The notes under the pieces are model-generated. The model had not been told where the DNA came from. It saw only the letters and a list, made by a program, of their open reading frames with translations, and searched no databases. From the NCBI RefSeq assembly GCF_001282625.1, contig NZ_CTEJ01000001.1, forward strand, positions 682,001 to 746,000: a DNA stretch of 64,000 nt. The letters are read 5' to 3'. Positions 9,236 through 18,664 of this stretch are shown in pieces; position 1 is the stretch's first letter; every line of letters starts with the position of its first letter. The DNA is from Lascolabacillus massiliensis. Its GTDB lineage: Bacteria; Bacteroidota; Bacteroidia; Bacteroidales; Dysgonomonadaceae. A program made the position numbers and the translations under genes.

Positions 9236-10084
9236 ATGCGTAATCTGTTCAACTTCATTATAAGAAATAGCCACTGGCTGCTAGCATTTCTGCTTATAGT
9301 ATTCAGTTTCTATCTTGTATTTGCGCATAATCCATATCAGAGAAGTGTTTATCTTACTTCTGCAAACAGCGTAACAGGTTGGTTTTACACTGTATCTAAT
9401 AATGTAACATCCTTTATTCATCTTAGAAAGAATAACCAGATGTTATTGGAGCAAAATGCTTTATTAGAAGATGAACTATTCTCTCTGAGATCATATATTG
9501 ATGGACTCTCTGTTGCAGATTCATCTGAAGTGGATGCATTTGTACGTGACTCGGCCATGCAGACTCAGTTCGCTTTTATTCCTGCTGAAGTGGTTAATTT
9601 AAGCTTTTCAGGACCTAATAATTTTATAACTATAAATAAGGGTTCTAAAAGCGGACTGAAACCTGATATGGGGGTAATATCTCAACGCGGTGTAGTGGGG
9701 GTGGTAGCTAATGTATCTACAAACTTTTCTGTTGTTATTCCAATAATTAACCCTATGTTTCGTCTGAGTGCCAAGTTGAAACACTCCGAAAATTACGGCT
9801 CAATTTCATGGAATGGAGAAAGTATTAACTACGCTCAATTGGGGGAATTGCCAAAGCATGAGATTTATCAGGAAGGTGACACTGTAATGACCAGTTTCTC
9901 ACGAATTTTTCCTAAACAGACAATAATAGGATTCGTTAGTGATATTGGTAAGACAAATGATGACAATTTCAATACATTCAATGTTAAGTTAGCTACTGAC
10001 TTTAATTCATTGCAGGATGTATTGGTTATCAATGATCGGTTTTATGAAGAGCAGAAATCACTTGAAAATATATTGGATCAATGA
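9236..10084 (+). CDS. mreC: Rod-shape determining protein MreC
   Basis: This 282-residue protein has one N-terminal membrane helix (about residues 13-31), a short coiled-coil segment (about 60-90, LLEQNALLEDELFSL) and a periplasmic beta-rich domain with the MreC-typical SGLKPDMGVIS stretch. It links MreB to the periplasmic synthases. Its stop overlaps the mreD start in ATGA. Confidence 0.93.
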   Translation: MRNLFNFIIRNSHWLLAFLLIVFSFYLVFAHNPYQRSVYLTSANSVTGWFYTVSNNVTSFIHLRKNNQMLLEQNALLEDELFSLRSYIDGLSVADSSEVDAFVRDSAMQTQFAFIPAEVVNLSFSGPNNFITINKGSKSGLKPDMGVISQRGVVGVVANVSTNFSVVIPIINPMFRLSAKLKHSENYGSISWNGESINYAQLGELPKHEIYQEGDTVMTSFSRIFPKQTIIGFVSDIGKTNDDNFNTFNVKLATDFNSLQDVLVINDRFYEEQKSLENILDQ

Positions 10085-10596
10085 AAACTGTATATTTTAA
10101 GGAAGTACTGTTGTTTTTGCTGCTTATTATACTTCAGGTATTGCTTCTGAACAGGATAAATGTATTCGGCATTGCTACTCCTGTTTTGTATATATATTTT
10201 TTGTTGAAGCTATCAATTGGCCGGAACCAGTTTTATGTTATAATATCCGGTTTTTTATTGGGACTTATTATAGATATATTTTTGAATACTCCCGGTGTAA
10301 ACGCGGCAGCTACAACGATTATAGCCACAATTAGGAGACCAGTTATCTATCTTTTTTATGAGAAGGAGATATATGATGAGTTTATCCCCGGTATAAATAC
10401 AGCAACCGGTTCATTTGTGAGATTTACTATATTTATGGTATTGACACATTTGACACTACTCTTCTTTATAGAGTCATTTACGCTGTTTAATCTATTGAAT
10501 ACAATTTCAAGGATAATTTCCTCTTCTATAATTTCAATTATACTTATACTTGCATTAGATAGTTTAATATATAGGAAAAAGGCCGGTGAACAATAA
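10081..10596 (+). CDS. mreD: Rod-shape determining protein MreD
   Basis: A 171-residue, very hydrophobic protein with about five membrane helices. It is identified mainly by position between mreC and the PBP2 gene and by its size. MreD is an inner-membrane part of the elongasome. It overlaps mreC by 4 bp and mrdA by 11 bp, so the three are probably translated in a coupled way. Confidence 0.88.
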   Translation: MKTVYFKEVLLFLLLIILQVLLLNRINVFGIATPVLYIYFLLKLSIGRNQFYVIISGFLLGLIIDIFLNTPGVNAAATTIIATIRRPVIYLFYEKEIYDEFIPGINTATGSFVRFTIFMVLTHLTLLFFIESFTLFNLLNTISRIISSSIISIILILALDSLIYRKKAGEQ

Positions 10597-12469
10597 GATT
10601 AACCCGAAAAATTTAGCAAACCGTCGATATGTAATTGCTGCATTAGTTGTAGTAATTGGAATTATATATGTAGTACAATTATTTAACCTGCAGTTGCTTA
10701 GTCCTCAATATAGAGATTATGCAGATAGCAATGCATTCCTTAGGAGAACATTATATCCTGCCAGAGGTGCTATCTATGACCGAAAAGGTGAACTTCTGGT
10801 ATATAACAGACCAACTTATGATGTAATGATGGTTGTAAGGGAGATGACCCGTTTCGATACACTTGATTTTTGCAATACACTAAATATTGATATTGAGAGG
10901 TTTCGTGAACTTGATGCGGAAATGAGGGATAGCAGAAAAAACCCCGGTTACTCGTCATACACACCGCAACTTTTTATGTCACAGCTTGATATAGAAGAAT
11001 ATGGACTTTTACAGGAAAAACTATATAAGTTTCCCGGCATATATATTCAGAGCAGAACTGAAAGACAGTATAATCACCCTAATATGGGGCTTATTCTTGG
11101 TTATGTGGCAGAAGTTGACCAAAATAAAATAGCCTCTGATCCTTACTATGTACGAAAGGATTATGTGGGAAAATCAGGTATTGAGTTGTCTCATGAGATT
11201 GATCTACGTGGAGAAAAAGGTGTTGAGATTTTACTTCGGGATGCACATGGCAGAGTTCAAGGCAGATATAATGATGGAAAGGATGATAAAGCTCCTGTTT
11301 CAGGTAAGGATTTAACTCTTGGCATTGATATAGAACTTCAGGCATATGGTGAGTTACTGATGCAGAATAAAGTAGGAAGTATTGTTATGATTGAACCTGA
11401 GACTGGTGAGATACTGGCAATGATATCAGCTCCTACTTACGATCCATCATTGCTTACGGGTAAAGAGTTCAGTTCTAATTATCAGTCACTTGTTAATAAT
11501 CCATACAAGCCTCTGATAAACAGATCTGTTGCTGGAACATATCCTCCCGGGTCAACATTTAAACCTGCAAGTGGACTTGTTTATCTTCAAGAGGGAATTA
11601 TTACACCTGAAACAATGTATTCCTGTTTTGGAGGGTATCCTCCTTTAGGAGGCCGCCCAAGATGTCATGGTCACGCATCACCTTTATCGCTACAATATGC
11701 ACTATCTACCTCCTGCAACTCTTTCTTTTGTTATGGACTTAACCACATGTTAAGCAATAGAACAAAATATTCAAGTGTGGGTGAAGCATTTAACAGGTGG
11801 CGCGACCACATGGTTAATATGGGATTTGGATATCAATTAGGTGTAGATCTACCATCAGAGAAAAGAGGCTTCATTCCGAACAGTAAATTCTATTCAAACA
11901 TATTCAAAACTGAAAGATGGAATGCCCATAATGTTATTTCAATTGCAATAGGGCAAGGTGAGGTTTTGGCTACTCCTCTCCAGATAGCTAATTTAGGGGC
12001 AACAATAGCTAATCGCGGATATTTCTATACACCACATGTTGTCAGAGAGATAAAAGGTGCAAGTTTAGATAGTGAATATACTACAAGAAAATATACAGGA
12101 ATTAACCCTGAACACTTTGAATTAACGGTTGCCGGTATGGCAGATGCTGTTAAATTTGGAACTTGCCGAGGTATTAATCTTGAACCTCTGGTTGAAGTGT
12201 GCGGTAAAACAGGTACAGCAGAAAATCCACATGGAGATGACCACTCACTTTTTATGGGTTTCGCACCTAAAGATAATCCTAAAGTAGCAATTGCAGTGGT
12301 AGTGGAGAATGGTCGTTTCGGAGCAACAAATGCAGTGCCCATTGCACGTTTAATGCTTCAGAAATTCTTCAATGGTGAAGTACCTGAGAGTGACAAATGG
12401 TTGGAACAAACTATAATGAATCGTGAAATTCTTCCATACGTCTATACAAGAAATATTCCATCAAAATAA
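10586..12469 (+). CDS. mrdA: Penicillin-binding protein 2 (elongasome transpeptidase)
   Basis: This 627-residue class B PBP cross-links peptidoglycan during elongation. It has one N-terminal membrane helix (about 17-34), a pedestal domain from about 55, and the transpeptidase domain. The active-site serine is S323 in STFK, the SxN motif is S376-C377-N378 and KTG is at 541-543. Translation starts at GTG 10586 inside the end of mreD. RodA, its partner glycosyltransferase, follows 11 bp downstream. Confidence 0.95.
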   Translation: MNNKINPKNLANRRYVIAALVVVIGIIYVVQLFNLQLLSPQYRDYADSNAFLRRTLYPARGAIYDRKGELLVYNRPTYDVMMVVREMTRFDTLDFCNTLNIDIERFRELDAEMRDSRKNPGYSSYTPQLFMSQLDIEEYGLLQEKLYKFPGIYIQSRTERQYNHPNMGLILGYVAEVDQNKIASDPYYVRKDYVGKSGIELSHEIDLRGEKGVEILLRDAHGRVQGRYNDGKDDKAPVSGKDLTLGIDIELQAYGELLMQNKVGSIVMIEPETGEILAMISAPTYDPSLLTGKEFSSNYQSLVNNPYKPLINRSVAGTYPPGSTFKPASGLVYLQEGIITPETMYSCFGGYPPLGGRPRCHGHASPLSLQYALSTSCNSFFCYGLNHMLSNRTKYSSVGEAFNRWRDHMVNMGFGYQLGVDLPSEKRGFIPNSKFYSNIFKTERWNAHNVISIAIGQGEVLATPLQIANLGATIANRGYFYTPHVVREIKGASLDSEYTTRKYTGINPEHFELTVAGMADAVKFGTCRGINLEPLVEVCGKTGTAENPHGDDHSLFMGFAPKDNPKVAIAVVVENGRFGATNAVPIARLMLQKFFNGEVPESDKWLEQTIMNREILPYVYTRNIPSK

Positions 12470-12480
12470 CAAGCTTCTGA

Positions 12481-13941
12481 ATGATCAAGCACACAGGCAT
12501 AGAAATTGAAGAAAAGGGTAAAGTGGATAGAATCACACTTTTCCTTTACCTTTTGTTTGTTGTCATAGGATGGTTTAATATTTATGCTGCCAGCTATGAT
12601 CTGGAGAATGCAACAGGGATGTTTGATCTGTCTACCAGAGCAGGTTCGCAACTTATTTGGATAGGAACCTCTTTGCTAATCGCTTTTTCATTGATAAAAA
12701 TAGAGGTGAGCTTTTATGAAACATACTCCTTCCTGTTTTACCTTATCGGGATATTTCTATTAGTTGTAACCCTTATCGTAGCTCAAGAGATAAACGGTTC
12801 CCGGTCGTGGCTGATAATTGGGCCTGTCCGACTTCAGCCGGCTGAATTCATGAAGTTTATAATTTCACTGGCATTGGCTAAGGTTTTAAATACTTATGAC
12901 TTTAAGCTGATGGATAAGAAAAACCTAATGCTTGTCAGTAGTATTATAATTTTACCAACACTTCTCGTAATTTTTCAAAGTGAGACTGGTACAGCATTAG
13001 TTTACCTTAGTCTTATCCTTGTACTTTACAGAGAAGGCCTCCCTGGTGGGGTTCTTTTTATGGGTATTGCTGCAATTATCTATTTCATTCTGGGAATCAG
13101 ATTCTCAGATGAGCAAATAGGTATGTTGTCAAAAGGAGAAATAATGACAGTTGTACTTATCATAATATTTTCAGCTGGAATGGTATGGAGCTATCTTAAG
13201 CGCAAAAGAACATTTTTTATAATTATATTGATTTCTTCTGTTCCATTTTTAATAGCACTTATTTTATACTTTTTCTCGGAGACTATTGACTGGGGAATGT
13301 TTTCACTCATATCACTTGGTGTTACAGCCTTTCATCTGCTCTACCTGTTTTTAAGATATAGAGTTAAAACTTACTTCTATATATTCCTTTTTCTAATTGT
13401 CTCCTTCGGATTCCTTGAATCAACAGAATATGTCTTCAATGATGTACTGCAGCCTCATCAGCAGATGCGTATAAAGGTGACATTAGGTATGGAGCAGGAT
13501 TTAAGTGGTGCAGGTTATCATGTTGGGCAGTCAAAAATAGCAATCGGCTCAGGAGGTCTTACAGGCAAGGGGTATCTAAATGGTACACAGACAAAACTTA
13601 AATATGTTCCTGAACAGGATACCGACTTTATTTTCTGCACCATTGGTGAGGAGCATGGATTTATCGGTTCCACAATAGTTATGATTTTATTTACAGTCTT
13701 TGTGCTTAGGTTGCTAAAACTTGCAGAAAGACAGACTACCACATTTGGCAGAGTATATGGTTACAGTGTTGTAAGTATATTTTTCTTTCATTTGCTGATA
13801 AATATTGGTATGGTTATTGGCATCATGCCAGTTATCGGGATCCCATTGCCATTTTTCAGCTATGGAGGCTCCTCTTTATGGGGATTTACAATACTTCTGT
13901 TTATTTTCCTTAGAATAGATAAGTCCAGAAAAAGAGGTTAG
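12481..13941 (+). CDS. rodA: SEDS peptidoglycan glycosyltransferase RodA
   Basis: A 486-residue polytopic protein with about ten membrane helices. SEDS signatures are visible: RSWLIIGPVRLQPAEFMK near residue 110, YVPEQDTDFIFCTIGEE near 375, and GIPLPFFSYGGSS near the C terminus. RodA polymerises lipid II with its cognate PBP2, encoded just upstream. It is somewhat longer than enterobacterial RodA, with an extended middle segment, which I believe is common in Bacteroidetes. It is the last gene of the elongasome block. Confidence 0.95.
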   Translation: MIKHTGIEIEEKGKVDRITLFLYLLFVVIGWFNIYAASYDLENATGMFDLSTRAGSQLIWIGTSLLIAFSLIKIEVSFYETYSFLFYLIGIFLLVVTLIVAQEINGSRSWLIIGPVRLQPAEFMKFIISLALAKVLNTYDFKLMDKKNLMLVSSIIILPTLLVIFQSETGTALVYLSLILVLYREGLPGGVLFMGIAAIIYFILGIRFSDEQIGMLSKGEIMTVVLIIIFSAGMVWSYLKRKRTFFIIILISSVPFLIALILYFFSETIDWGMFSLISLGVTAFHLLYLFLRYRVKTYFYIFLFLIVSFGFLESTEYVFNDVLQPHQQMRIKVTLGMEQDLSGAGYHVGQSKIAIGSGGLTGKGYLNGTQTKLKYVPEQDTDFIFCTIGEEHGFIGSTIVMILFTVFVLRLLKLAERQTTTFGRVYGYSVVSIFFFHLLINIGMVIGIMPVIGIPLPFFSYGGSSLWGFTILLFIFLRIDKSRKRG

Positions 13942-14321
13942 TACTATAATTTTGAAAATACCATATTATAATTTAGTCGCAAGTAAACCGTTAAGTAATT
14001 ACTTATTATCAATATAGATAACGGGTGCACCCTAATTTCACAATTTGAATGCACCCTATCAATTAGAACCCAATTTAATAAACATTGCAGTAGATTTACC
14101 TGCAATTCCTTGAAATCTTTACTTTTACTTATTTCTACCATCAAGTAAAAATTCTCTATATATATGACATGACAGAGAAAAAATAGTTTAATTTTGTTTT
14201 AAATAGTGTGTCTGATTCAGTTATTTATTTGTTAATATATTGAGTAATTAATTTATCAGGTGATGCTATTTTATAAAAGTAAATTGGATACAACTATAAT
14301 TTCTTGAGTATAAATTTAAGA
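13942..14321. other. 380-bp non-coding gap with an inverted repeat
   Basis: No convincing gene is seen. An inverted repeat, GGGTGCA at 14023-14029 with TGCACCC at 14050-14056 (extended by GATA/TATC with two unpaired bases), may end the rodA transcript, although no T tract follows. TAATTTTG at 14189-14196 resembles a -7 element for the downstream dehydrogenase but lacks a -33 partner. Confidence 0.4.
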
Positions 14322-15104
14322 ATGATAAAAACAGCAATAATTACCGGAGCTTCAAAGGGTATTGGCAATGAGTTAGCCATTTTGTTTGCAAAAGATGGCC
14401 ATAACCTTGTTTTAATAGCAAGAAGCGGTAAAGAGTTGGATAATCTAAAACAGCAGCTCGAAGAGGAATACAATGTCACCGTACATATCTTAATAAAGGA
14501 TTTAAGTAAACCTGAATCGGCTCAGTCTGTATTTGATGAGTTGAAAGCCATTAATGTAGAAGTAGATTATCTTGTAAATAATGCAGGTTTTGGCGACTAT
14601 GGGGCTTTTACTGACTGTGAATGGGATACTTATGAAAAGATGATTACACTAAATGTTACTACACTCACTCACTTATGCCATCTTTTTATAAAAGAGATTA
14701 AAGGCAGAAAACCTGGTAGAATACTGAATGTATCTTCTACAGCAGCATTTCAGCCCGGTCCAATGATGGCAGTTTATTTTGCTACAAAATCATATGTTCT
14801 TAGTCTATCCGAAGCAATCGGTTATGAACTGAGAAAAGATAACATAACCGTTACAACACTTTGTCCCGGTCCCACTAGCACTAACTTCGGTGAAGTATCA
14901 GGAATGAATGCCTCACAGTTAGTGAAGAATATAAGGATAGCAAGCTCTAAGGATGTTGCTGAGTTGGGCTATAAAGCCATGATGAAAGGTAAATCCACAG
15001 TCATTCATGGTACTCAAAACAAGCTTGCACCCTTTGGTATAAGATTTATTCCGAGGAAGTGGGTTACCCGTTTATCTGCCAAGGTGATGGGCAACAGCGT
15101 GTAG
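14322..15104 (+). CDS. Short-chain dehydrogenase/reductase
   Basis: A classical SDR of 260 residues. The dinucleotide-binding TGASKGIG is at 8-15, followed by NNAG, the catalytic serine in NVSS and the YxxxK pair at Y152/K156 (YFATK). The substrate is unknown. I chose ATG 14322 (MIKTAIITG) over an upstream TTG because SDRs normally begin a few residues before the first beta strand. It is followed after 19 bp by a secreted protein gene, so the two may be co-transcribed. Confidence 0.88.
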   Translation: MIKTAIITGASKGIGNELAILFAKDGHNLVLIARSGKELDNLKQQLEEEYNVTVHILIKDLSKPESAQSVFDELKAINVEVDYLVNNAGFGDYGAFTDCEWDTYEKMITLNVTTLTHLCHLFIKEIKGRKPGRILNVSSTAAFQPGPMMAVYFATKSYVLSLSEAIGYELRKDNITVTTLCPGPTSTNFGEVSGMNASQLVKNIRIASSKDVAELGYKAMMKGKSTVIHGTQNKLAPFGIRFIPRKWVTRLSAKVMGNSV

Positions 15105-15123
15105 TTTATTGACTACTAAAAAT

Positions 15124-16422
15124 ATGAGAAGACAAGCTTTCATATTGCTGATACTTTTATTTTCTGAACTTGTAATAGCTCAGTCCTCAAAATATTCTAT
15201 AGATGAAATAAGTAACTTTTTTACTCAAACCAGAGTGGCAACGGAAAGTCACTCAGCTTTATGGGATAAAAATATTTATGGACCAATACTTCTTGTTGAT
15301 CCAAATAGCAGAGAAGCTTTTGCTAATGTGCAGGATGCAAATAATGAACTGACACCAAACAGTGGAATTTTTATTGGTAAAATACCTCGTGATTTGCCGG
15401 TCTCAAATACAGACATAACATGGAATGGCACTCATTGGGCAATGCTCTCACTACCTTTACCGGAAAAACTATATGACAGGATAGATTTAGTAACTCACGA
15501 ACTCTTTCACTGTGCACAACAAGCACTTGGATTCAGTCCCCTGAGAGAAGAAAACAACCATCTTGATCTGAGAGATGGTAGAATTTATTTGCGACTTGAA
15601 TTGGCTGCACTGGAAGCCGCATTGAAATCAAACAGACTGAGCAAATCAGAAGAGCATATTCGTAATGCCTTAATATTCAGAAAATACAGGCAGATGATAT
15701 ATAGGGGGTCACAGTTGTCAGAAAACAGTCTTGAGATTCTAGAAGGGCTGGCAACCTATACCGGACAAGTTATGAGTGGGCGAGATAAATGGGAGTGGCG
15801 AGAGTATCTTATTCACCGAATCAACACTTTTGAGGAGACACCATCCTTTGTAAGGTCATTTGCATACGAAACAACCCCTGTTTATGGATTTTTTCTCCAG
15901 CAAAAGGATTACTTCTGGAATAAGAAGGTAGATAATGAAACAAACCTTACCGATTTCTTTTCTGAAGTATTCGGAATGGATGCACCAATAATCTTTCATA
16001 CATATGTTAAACAGGTTGCGGAGGATTATAATTGGCGAAGAATTGTAGATCAGGAAACAAAAAGAGCGAAATCCAATATTTCTATTCTTGATGAATACCG
16101 TGAAAAATTCTTTGAGCAACCTCATTTAGAAATCCGATTGGAAGATATGAAAATGTCATTCGATCCCAAAAATCTTATTCCTCTTGATGAGGATGAAGGA
16201 ACAGTTTATCCTACAATTGTCATTAAAGACAACTGGGGAATATTAACAGTTGAAGAGGGCGGGGCTTTGCTAAGATCCGACTGGCGCTGGGTGATCGTAT
16301 CAGAACCATTGGAGATTACCAGTAGTTTGTTAACCGGTAATGGTTGGGAAATAGAACTAAACGAAGGTTATCAAATCGAAGAGTTACCAGATGGTAATTA
16401 TCTGTTAATAAAGAGTGAATGA
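15124..16422 (+). CDS. Secreted HExxH protein, probable zinc metallopeptidase of unknown family
   Basis: This 432-residue protein begins with a signal peptide (MRRQAFILLILLFSELVIA, then QSS). THELFHCAQ places an HExxH zinc motif at H125-E126...H129, and EGLATY has a glutamate at residue 207 in the position expected for the third ligand of gluzincin-type enzymes. The rest has no recognisable repeats or membrane segments. A periplasmic or secreted metallopeptidase is inferred; substrate unknown. I chose ATG 15124 rather than TTG 15109 because it starts the signal peptide directly. Confidence 0.6.
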   Translation: MRRQAFILLILLFSELVIAQSSKYSIDEISNFFTQTRVATESHSALWDKNIYGPILLVDPNSREAFANVQDANNELTPNSGIFIGKIPRDLPVSNTDITWNGTHWAMLSLPLPEKLYDRIDLVTHELFHCAQQALGFSPLREENNHLDLRDGRIYLRLELAALEAALKSNRLSKSEEHIRNALIFRKYRQMIYRGSQLSENSLEILEGLATYTGQVMSGRDKWEWREYLIHRINTFEETPSFVRSFAYETTPVYGFFLQQKDYFWNKKVDNETNLTDFFSEVFGMDAPIIFHTYVKQVAEDYNWRRIVDQETKRAKSNISILDEYREKFFEQPHLEIRLEDMKMSFDPKNLIPLDEDEGTVYPTIVIKDNWGILTVEEGGALLRSDWRWVIVSEPLEITSSLLTGNGWEIELNEGYQIEELPDGNYLLIKSE

Positions 16423-16484
16423 GGGCTCTTATTTTGCTGAAAAAAAGAAATTAGCTAAATTTGAACTCAATACGAGGATAAGAA

Positions 16485-16790
16485 ATGAATGAAGGCGAAA
16501 AAAAGGTTGTCAGCAAGATGATCTCTATATATTGTCGTTCAAAACACAATCAGAAAAACGAACTGTGTATTGAATGCAAATCTCTAAACAATTATGCACT
16601 ACAGCGGCTTGAACGTTGCCCTTTTGGGGATGATAAGCCAACATGTGGTACTTGCACAATTCATTGCTACAAAAGAGATATGCGTAAGAGGATAAAAGAA
16701 GTTATGAGATTTTCAGGTCCACGTATGCTTTTTGCCCATCCAATTGAAGCAATACGACATTTTAACCGAGAACGAAAAAGGAAAAAGTGA
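16485..16790 (+). CDS. Cys-rich YgbA_NO family (nitrous oxide-stimulated promoter) protein
   Basis: This 101-residue protein matches my recollection of the YgbA_NO family, whose genes respond to nitric/nitrous oxide stress. Seven cysteines are visible (C17, C28, C31, C45, C54, C57, C61), in patterns such as CIEC and CGTC that could bind a metal or iron-sulfur cluster. The C-terminal FSGPRMLFAHPIEAIRH is family-typical. Its stop codon overlaps the GTG start of the next gene, a LuxR-type regulator, so the two are coupled. Confidence 0.75.
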   Translation: MNEGEKKVVSKMISIYCRSKHNQKNELCIECKSLNNYALQRLERCPFGDDKPTCGTCTIHCYKRDMRKRIKEVMRFSGPRMLFAHPIEAIRHFNRERKRKK

Positions 16791-17698
16791 AATTACTAGA
16801 CCTACATACTGTAATTGCTGATGTGTTGAGTGAACACAATGAGTTGATACCTGTACTTAATCGTTTTGGAATCAGACTTGGTGTTGGAGATAAAACTCTG
16901 GAAGATCTGTGTGAAGAGAATAATCTTGATCCCGGACTTATTATAACTGTTCTAAATGTTTATCTAAACGAGGATTATGCGCCTGATTTATTAGATTTTA
17001 TTGACACTGAGTCAATTGCTGATTATTTTCAGCACACTGTGGAGAATTATATTCACGAGCTGATGCCAAATATCGAGAAACACTTAAATGCTTTTATAGC
17101 GTTAAGTAGTTCGCATAATGACTCAGAACACCATCATACAAACGGATATAGCGTATCAGGGAATGAAGAGTTGGGAATGCTGAGAATGCTTTTCCTGAAG
17201 TTTAAGGAGAGGATGACCAACTACCTGAAGAGGATAGCAAATTATGATGAAGAATTCCCGGATGAGCTGCTTCATGATTTAAAAAATATATTAATTAAGC
17301 ATCTTTCAACTGAATATAACCAAAACCTTTGTTATGCAGTTATCTTTTCCATACATTCATTCGAGAAAGACCTTGAGGCTCATAACAGGTTACGTGAGAA
17401 AGTACTTCAACCAAAACTAAATCAACTTGATGTATCAGGAATAAAACAGCTGCAGCACTCAATTGTAAATGAGCACATTGTAAGGAGTGATGAAGAGGGT
17501 CATAATCTAACAAACCGTGAAACGGAGATTCTCAGGCTGATAGTTCAGGGAAATCTGAACAAGGAGATAGCAGATATTCTGAATATAAGTCTCAACACAG
17601 TACTAACTCATCGAAAAAATATAATAAACAAGACTGGTATTAAAACTGTTTCAGGTCTCACTTTCTATTGTTTGCGAAATGGTTTGATATCAATGTAA
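16787..17698 (+). CDS. LuxR-type HTH regulator with N-terminal hemerythrin/RIC-like region
   Basis: A 303-residue protein. The C-terminal segment from about residue 242 (LTNRETEILRLIVQG, NKEIADILNISLNTVLTHRKNI) is a GerE/LuxR helix-turn-helix. The N-terminal 200 residues are helical and histidine-rich, with an opening (LHTVIADVLSEHNELIPVLNRFGI) like the N terminus of RIC/ScdA iron-sulfur repair proteins. An iron- or NO-sensing regulator is inferred, in agreement with the coupled YgbA_NO gene. The start is GTG 16787 in a GTGA overlap. Confidence 0.7.
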   Translation: MKLLDLHTVIADVLSEHNELIPVLNRFGIRLGVGDKTLEDLCEENNLDPGLIITVLNVYLNEDYAPDLLDFIDTESIADYFQHTVENYIHELMPNIEKHLNAFIALSSSHNDSEHHHTNGYSVSGNEELGMLRMLFLKFKERMTNYLKRIANYDEEFPDELLHDLKNILIKHLSTEYNQNLCYAVIFSIHSFEKDLEAHNRLREKVLQPKLNQLDVSGIKQLQHSIVNEHIVRSDEEGHNLTNRETEILRLIVQGNLNKEIADILNISLNTVLTHRKNIINKTGIKTVSGLTFYCLRNGLISM

Positions 17699-17716
17699 TA
17701 CATAAAAATTATCAGT

Positions 17717-18472
17717 ATGTCAAGAAAAAGTTTTCTAAATATCCCACTAACCAATTGGGGTGAAGTAATCAAGCACGAATATGATATTGCAATTTTACCT
17801 TGGGGGGCAGTAGAACCTCATAACTATCATCTTCCTTATCTTACAGATTGCATACTTACTTACGAGATTGCCGGTGATGCTGCTGAAGCAGCTTACGAGA
17901 AAGGAGTTACCTGCATGGTTATGTCTCCTGTTTATTTTGGCTCTCAAAATATTGGACAGTGGAATAAACCATTCTGTGTGCATACCAGAACAGAAACGCA
18001 GAAGTACATATTAACTGATATCGTAACATCCCTTCAAGCACAAGGATTGAATAAGCTAGTCATAATCAACGGTCACGGTGGTAACACCTTTAAACCATAT
18101 GTAAGAGATCTCAATATGGCTTTTCCAGATTTCCGTATTGTGATAGTTGACTGGTGGACTTTAGAGCCAACTCAAGACTATTTCGAAGAAAAGCCTGATG
18201 AACATGCTGGAGAACAGGAGACGTCTGTAATGCTGCATTATCATCCGGAACTGGTAAATATGGACAATGCAGGTGATGGATATGTAAAACCTGTAAATGT
18301 ATCAGCATTAAATAAAAAAATCGGATGGACGCCACGCAACTGGGATGAAGTCTCTGAAGATACAGGAATTGGCAATCCGAAGAAATCGACAGCCGAAAAG
18401 GGCAGGAGATATGTAGAAGTAGTAGTAAAGAAAATTACAGAACTACTTGTTGATCTCAAGTCAGTAGAATGA
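17717..18472 (+). CDS. Creatininase-family amidohydrolase
   Basis: This 251-residue protein has the creatininase-family metal motifs PWGAVEPHNYHLPYLTD (about 28-44), INGHGGN (about 117) and DEHAGEQET (about 160). The family hydrolyses cyclic or linear amide bonds in creatinine or in intermediates of riboflavin/F420 and redox-cofactor pathways. The actual substrate cannot be read from context. It lies 18 bp after the LuxR-type gene and may be in that operon. Confidence 0.82.
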   Translation: MSRKSFLNIPLTNWGEVIKHEYDIAILPWGAVEPHNYHLPYLTDCILTYEIAGDAAEAAYEKGVTCMVMSPVYFGSQNIGQWNKPFCVHTRTETQKYILTDIVTSLQAQGLNKLVIINGHGGNTFKPYVRDLNMAFPDFRIVIVDWWTLEPTQDYFEEKPDEHAGEQETSVMLHYHPELVNMDNAGDGYVKPVNVSALNKKIGWTPRNWDEVSEDTGIGNPKKSTAEKGRRYVEVVVKKITELLVDLKSVE

Positions 18473-18514
18473 TATTTTTTAATCTAAATAGTTTTAAATG
18501 AGAGCAAAATGTTG

Positions 18515-18522
18515 TATTTTTG
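18515..18522 (+). promoter_or_regulatory. Weak candidate -7 element upstream of mutA
   Basis: TATTTTTG with TTTT 19 bp upstream lies 143 nt before mutA. A short hairpin (AGAGCA / TGCTCT) overlaps it, so the site could instead be the tail of the creatininase transcript. No cobalamin-riboswitch motif was seen in this leader. Confidence 0.3.
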
Positions 18523-18664
18523 ATGCTCTTAAAAAAACATTCTAACCGTGTTATAATCAATATGTAATTGAAACAAATCTCATGGCTGATTAGCTAATAA
18601 TTGGTCAGTAACATAATCTTTGAATTAAAGTACTAAAAACTTCAAAATAATAAATAAAGTAAAT

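Noticed and set aside
18473-18664. Cobalamin riboswitch upstream of the B12-dependent mutase genes
   Set aside because: No B12-box-like sequence or matching set of helices could be seen in this 192-bp leader; the mutase uses B12 but need not be B12-regulated.
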